Shown: positions 1 through 28,314 of the stretch, one piece after another
Layout: each line of letters opens with the position of its first letter
Numbering within the stretch: position 1 is the first letter of the stretch
The notes under the pieces: model-generated
The model's database searches: none
Seen by the model: the letters and a program-made list of their open reading frames with translations, nothing else
Told to the model about the DNA's origin: nothing
Assembly: GCF_027409185.1 (NCBI RefSeq)
Contig: NC_084463.1
Coordinates: 160,123,869 to 160,187,868, forward strand
Origin: Cynocephalus volans
Lineage: Eukaryota > Chordata > Mammalia > Dermoptera > Cynocephalidae
Direction of reading: 5' to 3'
Length of the DNA stretch: 64,000 nt
Translations under genes and position numbers: made by a program

Positions 1-47
1 TTGGCATTTTCAGCACCGCACTCTCCCAAGTGAACCACGGGCCAGCC
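1..47 (-). mobile_element. tRNA-derived SINE (cut by window edge)
   Basis: The terminal left-arm segment of a SINE dimer in reverse orientation, with the typical cagcaccgcactctcccaag block. Confidence 0.8.
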
Positions 48-172
48 GTGGGGGTGGCCTTTCTTGACTCCGCCAATCTGTATATATGGGTATACATGGA
101 ACACTTTAACATAAATTAACCTCATGAGGGAGAGGAGAAAGTCAAAGGGGAATTCAGCCACTAATTTTTTTT

Positions 173-338
173 TTGTTTGTTTTTAAAGATGACTGGTAAG
201 AGGATCTTAACCCTTGACTTGGTGTTGTCAGCACCACACTCACCCAGTGAGAAAACCAGCCATCCCTATATGGGATCCGAACCCGTGGCCTTGGTGTTAT
301 CAGCACCACACTCTCCCGAGTGAGCCACAGGCCGGCCC
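173..338 (-). mobile_element. tRNA-derived SINE dimer
   Basis: Full two-arm element in reverse orientation, flanked by target-site duplications AGCCACTAATTTTTT (about 157-171 and 339-353). Both arms carry B-box-like GGTTCGGATCC/GGTTAAGATCC sequences on the minus strand. Confidence 0.9.
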
Positions 339-554
339 AGCCACTAATTTTTTTACAAAGACTATCTGTGTAGTATTGTAATTAAAATTTATTTAAAATG
401 ACATCAACTAGGTAATACTCTTGACAAAAAAAGTGCAATTTGAACTTAATAAGGGAACAATCAGACAAATGCAAATTGTAGGTCATTTTACAAAAAAACT
501 GGCCTGGACCCTTCAAAAATGTCAGAATCATGAAAGACAAGAAAAGGCGGAGTG

Positions 555-640
555 CTGGCTGGTTAGCTCAGGTGGTTATAGGATGGTGTCGTAACACCAA
601 GGTTAAGGGTTTGGATCCCCATACTGGCCAGCCACCAGGG
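555..640 (+). mobile_element. tRNA-Ile-like SINE monomer
   Basis: Single-arm element with A-box-like ggttagctcaggtgg and B-box-like ggtttggatcc, ending in an A-rich tail. Confidence 0.85.
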
Positions 641-784
641 GGAAAAAAGGGGGTGGGGGGAGGTAGGAACTGTTCCAGATTAAAGAAGACTAAAGAGACG
701 TAACAACCAAATGTAAGGTTATGAGCTAGAGAATTGGATCCTCAATTTTTCAAAAATTCTGTAAAGAACATTTGTGACCCAATT

Positions 785-1303
785 GCATCAAAAATTGTGT
801 GGTTTGAACAACAGAAATTTATTGTGTCACTGTTCTGGAGTATACAAGTTCAAGATCAAAGGCTGGCCTATTAGCTCAGTTGGTTAGGGTGCGGTGTTAG
901 AACACCAAGGATGAGGGTTTGGATCCTGGTACTGGCCAGCCACAAAAAAAGAAGTTCAAGATCAAGGTATTGGCAGGGTTGGTTCCTTCCAAGGGCTGTA
1001 GGGAAAATCTGCTCTGTGCCTCTCTCCTGGCTTCTGGTGGTTTGCTGGCAATCTGTGGCATCCCTCGGAGCATCGCCCCAATCTCTGCTTTCATCTTAAC
1101 ATGGTATTCTATGTGTGTGTGTGTTCAAGTTTCCCCCCTTTTAAAGGACACTAGTCATATCGGATTATGGCCCACCCTAATGACCTAATTTTAACTAATT
1201 ACATCTTCAATGACCTTATTTCCAAAAAAGGTCATACTCTAAAAGTTATCTGCGGTTATGACTTCAACATGAATTTTGGGAGGTTCTTAGAACTGGGGTT
1301 TTT
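785..1303 (-). mobile_element. MLT1-like LTR relic (ERVL-MaLR type)
   Basis: Reverse-oriented, with words typical of MLT1 LTRs such as cagaaatttattgtgtcac and ggcccaccctaatgacctaa. It is a solo-LTR relic with no retroviral coding sequence. A SINE (861-952) is inserted in it. Confidence 0.6.
861..952 (+). mobile_element. tRNA-Ile-like SINE monomer
   Basis: Flanked by a 13-bp duplication AGTTCAAGATCAA (847-859 and 953-965). The body closely resembles tRNA-Ile(AAT) through the T arm. Confidence 0.9.
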
Positions 1304-1320
1304 AGAGGTGGTGACACAGG

Positions 1321-1502
1321 GCTGGCCAAGTAGCTCAGTTGGTTAGAGTGCAGCCTTGTATTGCCGAGGTCACAGGTTTGTACACCCAGTATCAGCCAGC
1401 CCCCCCACCAAAAAAAGATGGGTGGGAGGGGGAGGGAGGAATCGGTAAAGGGACATGAAAATCAACTACATTGTATACTGATAAAATTTTTTTAAAAAAT
1501 AG
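1321..1502 (+). mobile_element. SINE monomer fused to an L1-like 3' tail
   Basis: A SINE monomer (1321-1417) continues into about 85 bp (aatcggtaaagggacatgaa, then a ttgtatactgataaaa-like end). This resembles DNA at about 51045-51130. The whole unit is flanked by 17-bp direct repeats (1304-1320 and 1503-1519) with two transitions. Confidence 0.65.
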
Positions 1503-1821
1503 AGAGGTGGTGATGCAGGAAGTTTCTAGGAAAGGCTGGACACCACGTGATTATTGCTGTTGCTGCTGCCACTGCTGCTCACGATCATTATTTTACCTTT
1601 TAATTCTCTTTTTTCCGCTTTTGCCAAATGCTTTGGCTCCAAGTTTCCTATGTGTAAATGTATATATTTATTTATTCTAGCTGTCAGGTGTTAAATGCCA
1701 AAGATTAGCTTTCCCCCCCAAAAAAAAGAATTTTGGGGAGGTTACAGCTGAACCCTTAACAGATTGTATATTAAATAACGTTAGAACAATATAACGATGG
1801 TTTCTGGTGGCTTTTTACTTT

Positions 1822-1914
1822 ATTTATTTTGTGGCTCGCCAGCAAGGGGATCCAAACCCTTGACCTTGGTGTTATCAACACTGCACTCTAACCAGCTGAG
1901 CTAACTGGCAGTCC
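1822..1914 (-). mobile_element. tRNA-Ile-like SINE monomer
   Basis: Reverse-oriented monomer inside an L1 3' end, with ccagctgagctaactggcag at its 5' end. Confidence 0.85.
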
Positions 1915-2384
1915 TAGTGGCTTCTCATTCTTAAAAGATGCCTGTTGACATATTTAGGTGCGAAGTTCAATATGTCTGTAACATACTTTCAAATGGTTTA
2001 GCAAAGTATATGCTATATGTATGTAGATATGGATAGATATGGAGGTAAAGCAAAAGTGGCAAAATGTTAATCGGTGGATCTAGGTAAAGACTATATGGAG
2101 TTCATATTCTTGCAGTCTTTCTGTAGGTTTGGAATTTGTCAACATAAAATATTGGGAAGAAATTAATTTTTTTAAATATAAAAAATAAAAAAATTTTAAA
2201 TATAAAAATTTGAAAGGTTTTTGGCTAAATGATTGCTGGGTGCCAGAGAAGCAGCCATTTCTGTAATTTGGTGAGGGATGGCTCGAGGTCTTAGCTTACC
2301 AGAGGCCTGAGCATCCTTGCTGCCTGCCCAGAGCTCTTTCTTAGGACTTCTGCACCCTAATAGGCAAAGGAAACATTTCCTGAG

Positions 2385-2765
2385 TGGGCCGAAGGCATTT
2401 TACATCATCTCACCAAAGTCTCACTAGAACCTCCCATGAGATGGGTTTTTGGGGGGGGGGGGGGGTTGTATTTTAAAAAGATGACCAGTAAGGGGATCTT
2501 AACCCTTGGCTTGGTGTTGTCAGCACCACGCTCTCCCAAGTGAGCCAACCAGCCATCCCTATATAGGGATCTGAACCCTTGGCCTTGGTGTTATCAGCAC
2601 CACACTCTTCCAAGTGAGCCACGGGCCAGCCCTAAGAGAGATGGGTTTTATTATTCCCATTTACAGATGGGGAAACTGAAGCTTAGCAAGGTCAGGTAAT
2701 TTGCCCATGACTGCACAGCTAGACTAGAATCCAGTTGTCTGACTTCCAAGCCTGGGCTCCTAACC
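2385..2765 (-). mobile_element. MIR element interrupted by a SINE dimer
   Basis: MIR words such as cccatttacagatggggaaa and actgcacagctag lie to the right of a SINE. The upstream half (gcattttacatcatctcacc) lies to its left. Confidence 0.75.
2451..2631 (-). mobile_element. tRNA-derived SINE dimer
   Basis: Reverse-oriented two-arm element inserted in a MIR, flanked by gagatgggttt copies (about 2438-2448 and 2638-2648). A run of 15 G replaces the usual tail edge at 2451-2465. Confidence 0.88.
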
Positions 2766-3589
2766 AGGCCCTAGAATTTATGGACACTCTCCAACCCCTA
2801 TTCGCAACCAGACAGTGGCCCCTGAGCCTCTTTTCAGTACTTTCCCCTAGTTATAGGGCCCCCCAGGCCTGCCCTGATCCCAGGGCACATGCCCCACCCT
2901 CCTTCCCCATCCAGCCCAGCCACAGGGCCTGAGTCCTGCCCAGTCATGGACACCCCAGCTAAGAAAAAGTGGGACCCTCCCAGACTTCCCCACCTTCCCC
3001 CTCTCCCTCCTCTCAGCAGCCTTACCCAGGTGGGCAGTGGGATGCTGGATACCCTTGGTGTGTCCTCCAGATCCACTTCCACCCTTTCCCACCCTGCTCT
3101 GTGCCCCCAAGGCTGCCCTCTATGACTGACCTGCAGGAACTGAGCTCTCAGGGCCTCTGGCTGCTGGCTGGGTTTGGACCAAGAGAGGCAGGAAATCGGA
3201 GGGAGCAGAGTGAGGTGGAGGAATTTATTTCCTGGGCTGCCTCCTGCTAGGCCATGGCTAAGTTCTTCTGCGGAAAGCCACAGCTCCTGTCAGGTGGCAC
3301 CACTGCCTCTTCCTGCCTGGCTGGTCTGACAGTTCCAACAGTTCCCCACTGCTGCTAGGGCCCCTGGGCACCACCTCTCCTTGGTGGGTTCCCTTAACAC
3401 TGCCCACACTTCCGTAAACCGTCCCTTCATTATCCAGCTCTCCTCATTTACCCCATTCGAGTGTGCCATCTGATTCCTGAAAATGCAGGAAGGTAACCTG
3501 GTCTTTAACTGTCCATGATACCCCCACTCCTCCCCCCACCCCCGATCCCCCCATTTTCTGAACCCCAGAAGCACAGATCCAGACAGGGA

Positions 3590-4692
3590 AGCCAGCAGCT
3601 TACAAAGTTGTCTTTATTGGTTTCTTGCTGCTTCACAGAGCATTAGAGTCTATCCCTCCTGGGAATGTGGCATTTGAGAAGATAAATACTTATTTTGCCC
3701 CCACACTTTAGTAGGGGGAGGTTTAATAAAAACAGTAATATAATAACAATAATAATGACTGTGATCAATAATAAAATGCCCCCTAAGTTCCCCTAATACA
3801 GAGTTGGTTGAAGCTTCGAGAAAAAGGAGCCCCCTTTCTAGGAAGGGCCAGTGTGTGTCTAGAGACCATCCAGTGGCCCCCCGCCAGGTGCCCAACTCCC
3901 ACCAAGAAGCCCTTATAAATACCCTCCCCACCCCGTCCCTGCCTAGAAATTATCTTCCCCTCTGGGCGGATTAGCTGACAAAGGCAGTCCTCACTGTGCC
4001 CCTCTCTCTCCCCAATCTCACCAAGCTCCTCCCCAGAGAAAGGACCCTGGGTCTGCTCTCCTCCCGTCCCTCTCCCCTGTCTCTCCCTGGTCCTCCTCTA
4101 TGTCACTCCTTCATCCCTCTCTCCTCCTCTGGATAGCTTCTGTCTCCTTCTACTTCCCATCACCTCTTCCTCCACCTCCTTTTCTCTCCGCCTTGCCTCT
4201 CTCTCACCTCCTTCACCTACATCCTTCCCCCTCTTTCTCTATCCTCCTTTCCTCTGGATCAGAGCCGGTCTTTCCCACCCTGGCCCTGAGCAGAGACCCA
4301 TACAGGTCTCATCTTGGCCCCAGCTGGGAACCAGACAGTCCACAGACAAGACCCCTGACCTGCTCCCAGGAACTCAGTCCTTCTCTATCCCTCATTCTAA
4401 GAGCTTTGGCACCATCACCTCTGGACACCAGGACAAATGAAGTGCCACTCTATTCCCAGTAGCTAGAACAGGCTGGGGCTGGGAGCAGAAGGGAAAGGCG
4501 AGATGAGGGCTGGGAGTCAGGACCCCCAAATTCTGGGAACCCAGGCAAGTCTCCCAGTCACTGCCCAGACCAGGCCCTCCCTGAGTCCAAATTTCCACAT
4601 GCCCCGGACCAGCCGGAGTATGGCACGCCTCACGCTCTTTGCTTCCTCATGTCTTTCTGTGCTGGGATTGGGGTGGACCCTTCCAGAGGGTA
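3590..4692 (-). other. CDC42BPG: CDC42BPG 3' UTR
   Basis: About 1.1 kb between the stop codon and a canonical poly(A) signal. It is strongly pyrimidine-rich on the plus strand around 3960-4260, so purine-rich in the mRNA. No recognisable repeat interrupts it. The cleavage site is inferred from the signal, not seen directly. Confidence 0.7.
3613..3618 (-). terminator. CDC42BPG poly(A) signal AATAAA
   Basis: The plus strand reads tttatt, giving AATAAA on the gene strand about 1.08 kb after the stop codon. Cleavage would fall about 10-30 nt further, near 3590-3600. Confidence 0.7.
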
Positions 4693-22424
<17,732 letters not shown>

Positions 22425-22753
22425 GGCTGCGGCTGGAGCCCCGCGCCCGGGCTAGAGCCAGGCCGCCCGCATGCCCGCCCGTCGGTCGGTCCGTCCGTCC
22501 GTCCGCGCGTCCTCCCCCCACCCTCCCGCCCTGCCCTCCCCGCTGTCACCTTCCTCCGCCGCCGCCTGCGCGCCCTCACCTGGGCGCCGCGCCCCGCCCC
22601 GACGGACGGGCAGGTGCGCGCCGGCCAATGGGAAACGCGGCTGAAGGTGAAGGTGGGAGGGCGTAGGCGCGTGTGGGCGGGGCCAACTCCCGGCCAGGAA
22701 GTGAGGGGGCGGGCCGCGGGGAGTAACCCCTGGGCTGGGCTGGGTCGCGCAGG

Positions 22754-22755
<2 letters not shown>

Positions 22756-22787
<32 letters not shown>
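22756..22787 (+). repeat. Poly(G) tract, 32 bases
   Basis: An uninterrupted run of G, about 330-365 bp upstream of the CDC42BPG start codon. The cytosine strand is the gene strand. Its length may be inexact because homopolymers this long are difficult to sequence. Confidence 0.9.
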
Positions 22788-22788
<1 letters not shown>

Positions 22789-22894
22789 GGGCTTCCAGGG
22801 GGTCGAAAAGAGCGCCCCAATCCCTGCGCGCCCCCAGCCCCAGCCCAACCTGGGTTCTCGCCTAGTCCTGCCCTGGGTGGGGGATGCCCAGGGC

Positions 22895-22996
22895 ACTACA
22901 ACTTCCCTCGCCACCTGGGCAGCGGCCGCTTCTCCCTGGGCTCAGGGACAGGGGCTGGGAACGCTCGCGGCTCCGGAGCCGGATGGGAATTGTAGT
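22895..22996. promoter_or_regulatory. Inverted pair of ACTACA (ZNF143/THAP11-like) motifs
   Basis: ACTACAACTTCCC at 22895-22907 on the plus strand and ACTACAATTCCC at 22996-22985 on the minus strand. Both match the ACTACAAYTCC core of the ZNF143 SBS-type promoter motif, the first with one deviation. They face each other about 80 bp apart, just upstream of the CDC42BPG CpG island. Binding is inferred. Confidence 0.5.
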
Positions 22997-23892
22997 TCGC
23001 TCTCTCCCCGTTTGCCCGCCGCGCTGGGCAACTCCCTTCAAAGGTTCTTTTTTCTTTTCTTTTTAAAAAAGTCTCTGATCTCAATTTGCGTCGTTAGAGC
23101 TGCCATCGGAGACAGGTAGGTGGGGTTGGGATGGTCACACCCATTTGGCAGATGGGCACAGTGAGGCCTGGGAAGAACGAAGGTGCATGGGAGGGGTGAC
23201 GGTGAGGACGCTCCGGAGCTGGAGTGGGCTGGGGTCCCTCCACCACAGGCTTTTTTAAGCCTCGGCAGGAGTAGGACCTGTGACCAGACCTGGAATGTGA
23301 AGGTCAAGGACAAGTCCGAGATGGGCTGGAGGAGGTGGGGAGGGGAGGGGCTGGCTGTCCAGTGGTGTTTCTGGTTTCTGGACCAGACGCCATGAGACTG
23401 TGGGTCTATCCAAAAGGAGAGATCATTTTAGTGGCTTTAGACAGCACGTTGTTTCATTAAAAGATCTGTTTGGGGTTTTCCCCCCACCTCCGACCGGGAC
23501 CTCCTTGAGACGGGGCAGGGTCAGGGTCCCTGCGTTTAGGAAGGAGGCGCCCTGTGAGCGCTTGTACAGCTGAACTGCTCACCCGCCCGACAGCAAACAG
23601 GGTCTCCCATCTGATCTCAGGGGCCCTGCCCTGTGGCTTCTCAGGGCGCACAGTCCCTGAAATGGGAAACAGAGTCGGGGTGTTACCCAAGTCAGTCAGG
23701 TGGAGAGGGGGAACCAAGGCTAAACTCCCAATCTAGGGACCCCCGTCGCTACCTCCGGGTCTCCGGGGGGCAGGGGCAGAAGTTGGGGTGGTTTGATAGA
23801 GGCCCCCCGGCTCTCACCTGAGGAATCTGGGCCTCATGGGGGCGTGGCAGGGGCGGGGCCCGCAGGAAGTAAGTAGAGCCTGCTCCCCAAGA

Positions 23893-23906
23893 CCACGGGG
23901 GGGCGC
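23893..23906 (+). promoter_or_regulatory. CTCF-like core motif, plus orientation
   Basis: ccacgggggggcgc matches the CTCF core CCACNAGGGGGCGC at 13 of 14 positions (A to G at position 6). It lies between CDC42BPG and EHD1. Occupancy is inferred. Confidence 0.5.
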
Positions 23907-26449
23907 CAGAGACCACAGGAGGGGCAGGCGCTCGGAACAGAACCAAGTTCCCATCTGCAGAACGAGGAGGTGGGGAGTGCGTCCTGGACGGGAAGATGGG
24001 CCTCTCCTCTGCCGCCCCCCCTTGAACACCCTGATCTTACCCCCTACCCCACCATGGCCCCAGGGGTCAGCAGTCGATGGCCAACGGGCTTGGCCTCTGG
24101 GTTCTGGCTCATTCCATGTGTGACCTCCAGCAAGTCCCTTAACCTCTCTGAATGCTGAGTTCTCAGAAAAGTCCATGCCCCCGGGGCATCAGACTCCATT
24201 CCCACACAGTACAGCGGAAACTGGGAAACTGAGTCCCAGGCAGCACAAACCAAATCCTGAGGACAAGGGCTGCACGGGGCAGAGTGGGACTGGCATTCAG
24301 CACTCCCTGCCTCTCAGGCACTTGATTATTTTCGGCTCTGTGTTAGTTTTTGTCACATCTTTCTTGCAAGCCTCAGTTTCCTTGTCTGTAAAACGGGGGT
24401 CAGGCTCCCTGCTCACTCCTTTGCAGCTCCAATGTCAGAAATTCCTCAAAGGCTCAGTCGCTGCCTGACCCTGTTCCAGCCTCAACAAGCAGTCAAACCT
24501 CCAGCCCCGAGAGAAAGAGCTCCTAGCCGATAACACCAAGGTCAAGAGTTCAGGTCAACTCATGGACATGGCCCCGCTTTGCCCCAGCAGATCTGTTCTC
24601 TGATCCTGTGTGAGCCAGTCTCACTGCTTCCGATAGGCCCACCTGCCACCCCCTCAGCCTCTCCCCCTCTCCCCCAGACCTTTTGGTTATGGAGGTGCTG
24701 GCACCAGCCCTCATCCCACCCTGGGGGGCAGATCATGGTGATAGCACTTGCATTCTTGTGGTGCTTCTTGGCCTTGCCAAGTGACTTCAGATCTGTTATC
24801 TTCACAGGAAACCTGCCAGGAGAGTGTTACTATGACCCTCCCTAATCAAATGAGTCCATTGAGGCTGGAGAGACTGGGTGGTGCCAGCCTGAGCTCCTTC
24901 CTGTAGTCCAGACCTTGTGTGAGTCCCCAGGTTCTGGGCCTAGGTCAGTGTCTAGCAGCATGGGCACCACAGAAGGGTACTGTGGGCACCCAGATGCTGG
25001 GACAGGGGACAAGGAAAGGCCAAACTATGGTGGACATGATGTAGGTTTCTGTGAAGGGCTTTGGATGGAGAAAAGGAAGCTATCAATTCAGCAACCCAAG
25101 CCAGGAAGAAAGAGGCATCGGGGAGGTGCAGATAAAGGCAGAAACCCGGGGAGGGGCCCAGACACAAGGCAGGCTCTGGAGGTCTGTGGCGTCTGTGGCT
25201 CCTCCTTCCCCAAGGTCCGGAGAGTCAGCCTCCAATGAGTGGCCGAGGGTGAGAGTCTCCCAGCCCTGGCCTCCAGAGGCAGCTCTTGGCAATTGTCCTG
25301 CAGAGCAAACAAGAAAGGCAGGATGCTCCCTGTCCATAGCCTCCAGAACGAAGCGTGCTGTCCCACTCCTACCCCAGGCAGTCAGGGAACAAGAGGCCGG
25401 CTGTGGGGTGACACATGCTTACTTCCTGTTGGCCAGGCATGTGGCCTTGGGCAAGTGTCTTTCTCTCTGGACACTGTCTTTTTGTGTGTAATGGAGAACG
25501 GCACCTGCTCAGATGTGAAGGACAAGCGAGGTTCACGGTGTGGCCACCAGTGGCTGCCTTAACATTTCTCTCTAGGAAGAGCCTGGGCAGCAATGTGGTT
25601 GGAGGTGGGGGAGCTCAGTAACCTGCCCTTGCTTATTTAAATGTTGGGGTGGCTTGTGGGGAGGGGCTGATGGAGATGGTGGGGGCCGAGGATCCCCACA
25701 CTCCATGCTAGTCCTTGGCAGCCCCCCAAGCCCACTCCTCCACCTGCCCTAGCACACCAAGGGTGTGTCCTTTGAAAAGGCCAAAGCTCCAAATGAGTGG
25801 ACATATGGTGGTTTCATCATCCTGGTTTTTCTTCCAAAAACCTTCCCTGTGCTGCTCCAACAAGCCATAGGGGCTCCCACGCTCCAGGCAGCTGCAGTCG
25901 CATGTGGTTTTACAATTATCAGTCCCTCTGGGTGCATAGGAAGCCAGGCCCAGGCCCCCTCAGCCACCACCCCTCTGGCCCAGGGGCGCCACTGAGTCTG
26001 AGAGCCGCTTCAGGGAAGGGTGGGTCTGGCCTGCTTTGTTCTGGGTGTTGGGTGGGGCACAGTGCTTCCTGCACCCTACCCTTACCCCCACCCTGACTAG
26101 CCACCCTGGGGTGCTCAGCAGAGGAGGCCACTCAAGGTGGGTGTCCTTGGGGATCTGCCTCTATGAAGCATGGGCCACTCTGTGCATTTGGGGCCTGAGG
26201 AAACAGGCTTGGGGAGAGGACTGGCCAGACCCCAGCAAGAAGCCGTGCTGGGATTCGAACTCGGGCTGTCTGCCCAAGGCTGTGCTCTGCATGCAGCCTG
26301 AGGTGGCATGCTCTGAACAGCGGGCAGGCGTGGTGGCTGGGTGTCTCAGCCCCTCTCCCCAGCCTGCTGCCTCGCAAGTCTTGTGACCAGCCCATCTGAG
26401 ATAAGACCAGAGCACTGGGTTGGATTGTGGTTAACTTCTTTGTTTTCTT

Positions 26450-26622
26450 TGGTTTTTTTTCTTTTAAAGATGACCGGTAAGGGGATCCTAACCCCTGACT
26501 TGGTGTTGTCAGCACCACACTCTCCCAAGTGAGCTAACCGGCCATCCCTATATAGGGATCCGAAGCTGTGGCCTTGGTGTTATCTGCACCACACTCTCCC
26601 AAGTGAGCCACGGGCCAGCCCC
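26450..26622 (-). mobile_element. tRNA-derived SINE dimer
   Basis: Flanked by TAAC(T/C)TCTTTGTTTTCT duplications (26431-26448 and about 26623-26640). Confidence 0.92.
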
Positions 26623-28314
26623 TAACCTCTTTGTTTTCTAAGGAGCAGGAGAATGTGATCAGATCTTACAAGGATCCTCAGCAGTTGAGACAGCTTCTGC
26701 GGGAGGGGGCAGAGTCAGCCACAGCGGCTGTGGGCAGGCCCTTCTCTTTGCCTCCTGGGTCCTGGGCTCTGAGGAAATACGGGACAGATTGCCCCCGAGT
26801 CCTCTTACTCTGGCGGCTTGGGGAGCTGGGAGAAAACACCGCTCCTTTGCCCAGCCTCTGAAGAGGGGACTTCTCACTTACCCAGCATGGTGGCAGCCGG
26901 GGAGGAGGCGGTATGGGGACTAGCCCTCCATCCGGGCAGCCACACCTTTGTCCACATCCACTAGTCCTTCCTGAACACACATCAGGGCTGAAGACCCCAA
27001 TCTGCAAAACCCAAACCAGGGGCATGAGCTCAGGGACAGCAGAGGCGGAGACGCCTGCCCTGGGCCCCTCCTTTAAGCCTCAGCCCAGCAGACACTTCCC
27101 GGGGCAGCCTGGGGAGGTTCACATCCCCTCTGCCACCCCCACAGATGGCACGTGATCAGTGGAGGTCAGGCCAGGCCAGGCGCTGGTTCATTCCACAAGC
27201 TAGGTTCTGTTTCTTTGATGCTCTGACAGCTTGAACAAGCACACTGCACCTCTATTGGGTGACCCCTGCAAGCTAATGGGCTGCCCCAAGCTTTCAGGGC
27301 CCCAGGACAGCATGACAGCTGCAGTCTGGCGGTAGGTGGGGTGCAGGATCTGAAAGCTTTTTCCTTTTAAAAGGCGCTTTAGATTAGAAACATGGTGGAA
27401 ATCACTCTGGAGCTGGGTAGACCTGGGTTCAGTCTGTTCCACAATTGCTATTCAAGCCGTCCTGTCATGGGCTCTTCTGCTGTGGAATGGGAGAATACAG
27501 ACCACCCTGGGTGGCGAGGGTCCAGGTAAACCTGGCAGGGGGGAAGCCGCACAGGAGCAACTGACAGGTACAGGCAGGGCTGGCAAGCCCCGCAGCGTGT
27601 CAACTCACGTGATGGTGGCTCAAATACCAGCTGTCCCATCAGACGCCAGCCACACCAGGTGTGACCTGGAGCGCATACCTGGGTCCTGAAAGCCCTCAGG
27701 CCCTTGGTTATATATCCTGCCTTTTGTCACGAGTCTGCCTGGACTACCCCTCAAGTCTGCACCCTTCCATGGCGCATCACTCCAAATTTGTCACCCTTCC
27801 GTCTGTTGGTACAGTTTCCCTATCTGTGACATCACCTGGCCCTGGCCGGCCCCACCCTTGTGTTTTTGTTGATGCTCTATCTGCTGCATCTGTCTTTAAA
27901 CCACCCTTGGGGACAGCATGGAGCCGGGCTGGCTCTGGAGCAGAACCCCATGTTTACTTGACCCTCCTGGTGCCGAGAGCCCCGCCCCCGCCCACTTGTC
28001 TGTCTGAAGCTCAGGTGGGGCGGGGTGCCAGCCTGGCTCTCAGACGCTCTCCCAACTGCTGTAAAAAACGACTCTTGCTCCGCTCCCATCTCATGCAAGG
28101 AAAGGGGGCCATCAGCCCCTTGGGGGACCCCTTCTCACTACCCGTTTGCAGGCCGCACAGCAGAGAGTGGGCATGACGGCCACCTCACCCTGGCAGCCTT
28201 GCCATTGTCCCTGCTGGCATCTTGGCCCCCCAGTGCTCTGCCAGCACCCGCTGTGGGGAGGAGGGCCCTGGGCTCTTGCCCCTAGAAAAGACAACTAAGC
28301 ACCAGGAGCAGATT

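Larger units (their letters stand above)
430..2170 (+). mobile_element. L1 3' end, split by later insertions
   Basis: The segment 430-780 (with a SINE inside) matches ancient L1M-type 3' UTR words also present at 57190-57690, such as ccagattaaagaagact. The continuation (about 1735-2170), with ggcaaaatgttaat and a terminal A/T-rich tail, resumes after an LTR and SINE block. The split is inferred from word order. Confidence 0.55.
1..3589. other. Intergenic region downstream of CDC42BPG
   Basis: Repeat-rich DNA without a supported gene. It is a layered set of insertions: an L1 3' end split by an MLT1-like LTR, five or more SINEs and a MIR split by a SINE dimer. About 2770-3590 is unique GC-rich sequence with no recognised feature. 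Confidence 0.65.
23001..28300. other. Intergenic region between CDC42BPG and EHD1
   Basis: No coding gene is supported here. The DNA is mostly unique and GC-rich, with one tRNA-derived SINE dimer (26450-26622), a small tRNA-like scrap near 24522-24558, MIR-like fragments (for example near 24100-24170) and a CTCF-like motif at 23893-23906. Open frames in it have no recognisable protein features. Confidence 0.6.

Noticed and set aside
861-952. Possible functional tRNA-Ile gene (and other monomers)
   Set aside because: The copies have A tails, target-site duplications, mutated anticodon arms and no Pol III terminator in place. They are SINEs.
2735-3250. Small open frames in the unique DNA before the CDC42BPG 3' end
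   Set aside because: Pro/Ser-rich translations of GC-rich DNA on both strands, with no splice context and no recognisable family.
24522-24558. tRNA-like scrap (gataacaccaaggtcaagag)
   Set aside because: It resembles a SINE core but lacks both ends and any duplication. Too short to call as a separate element.
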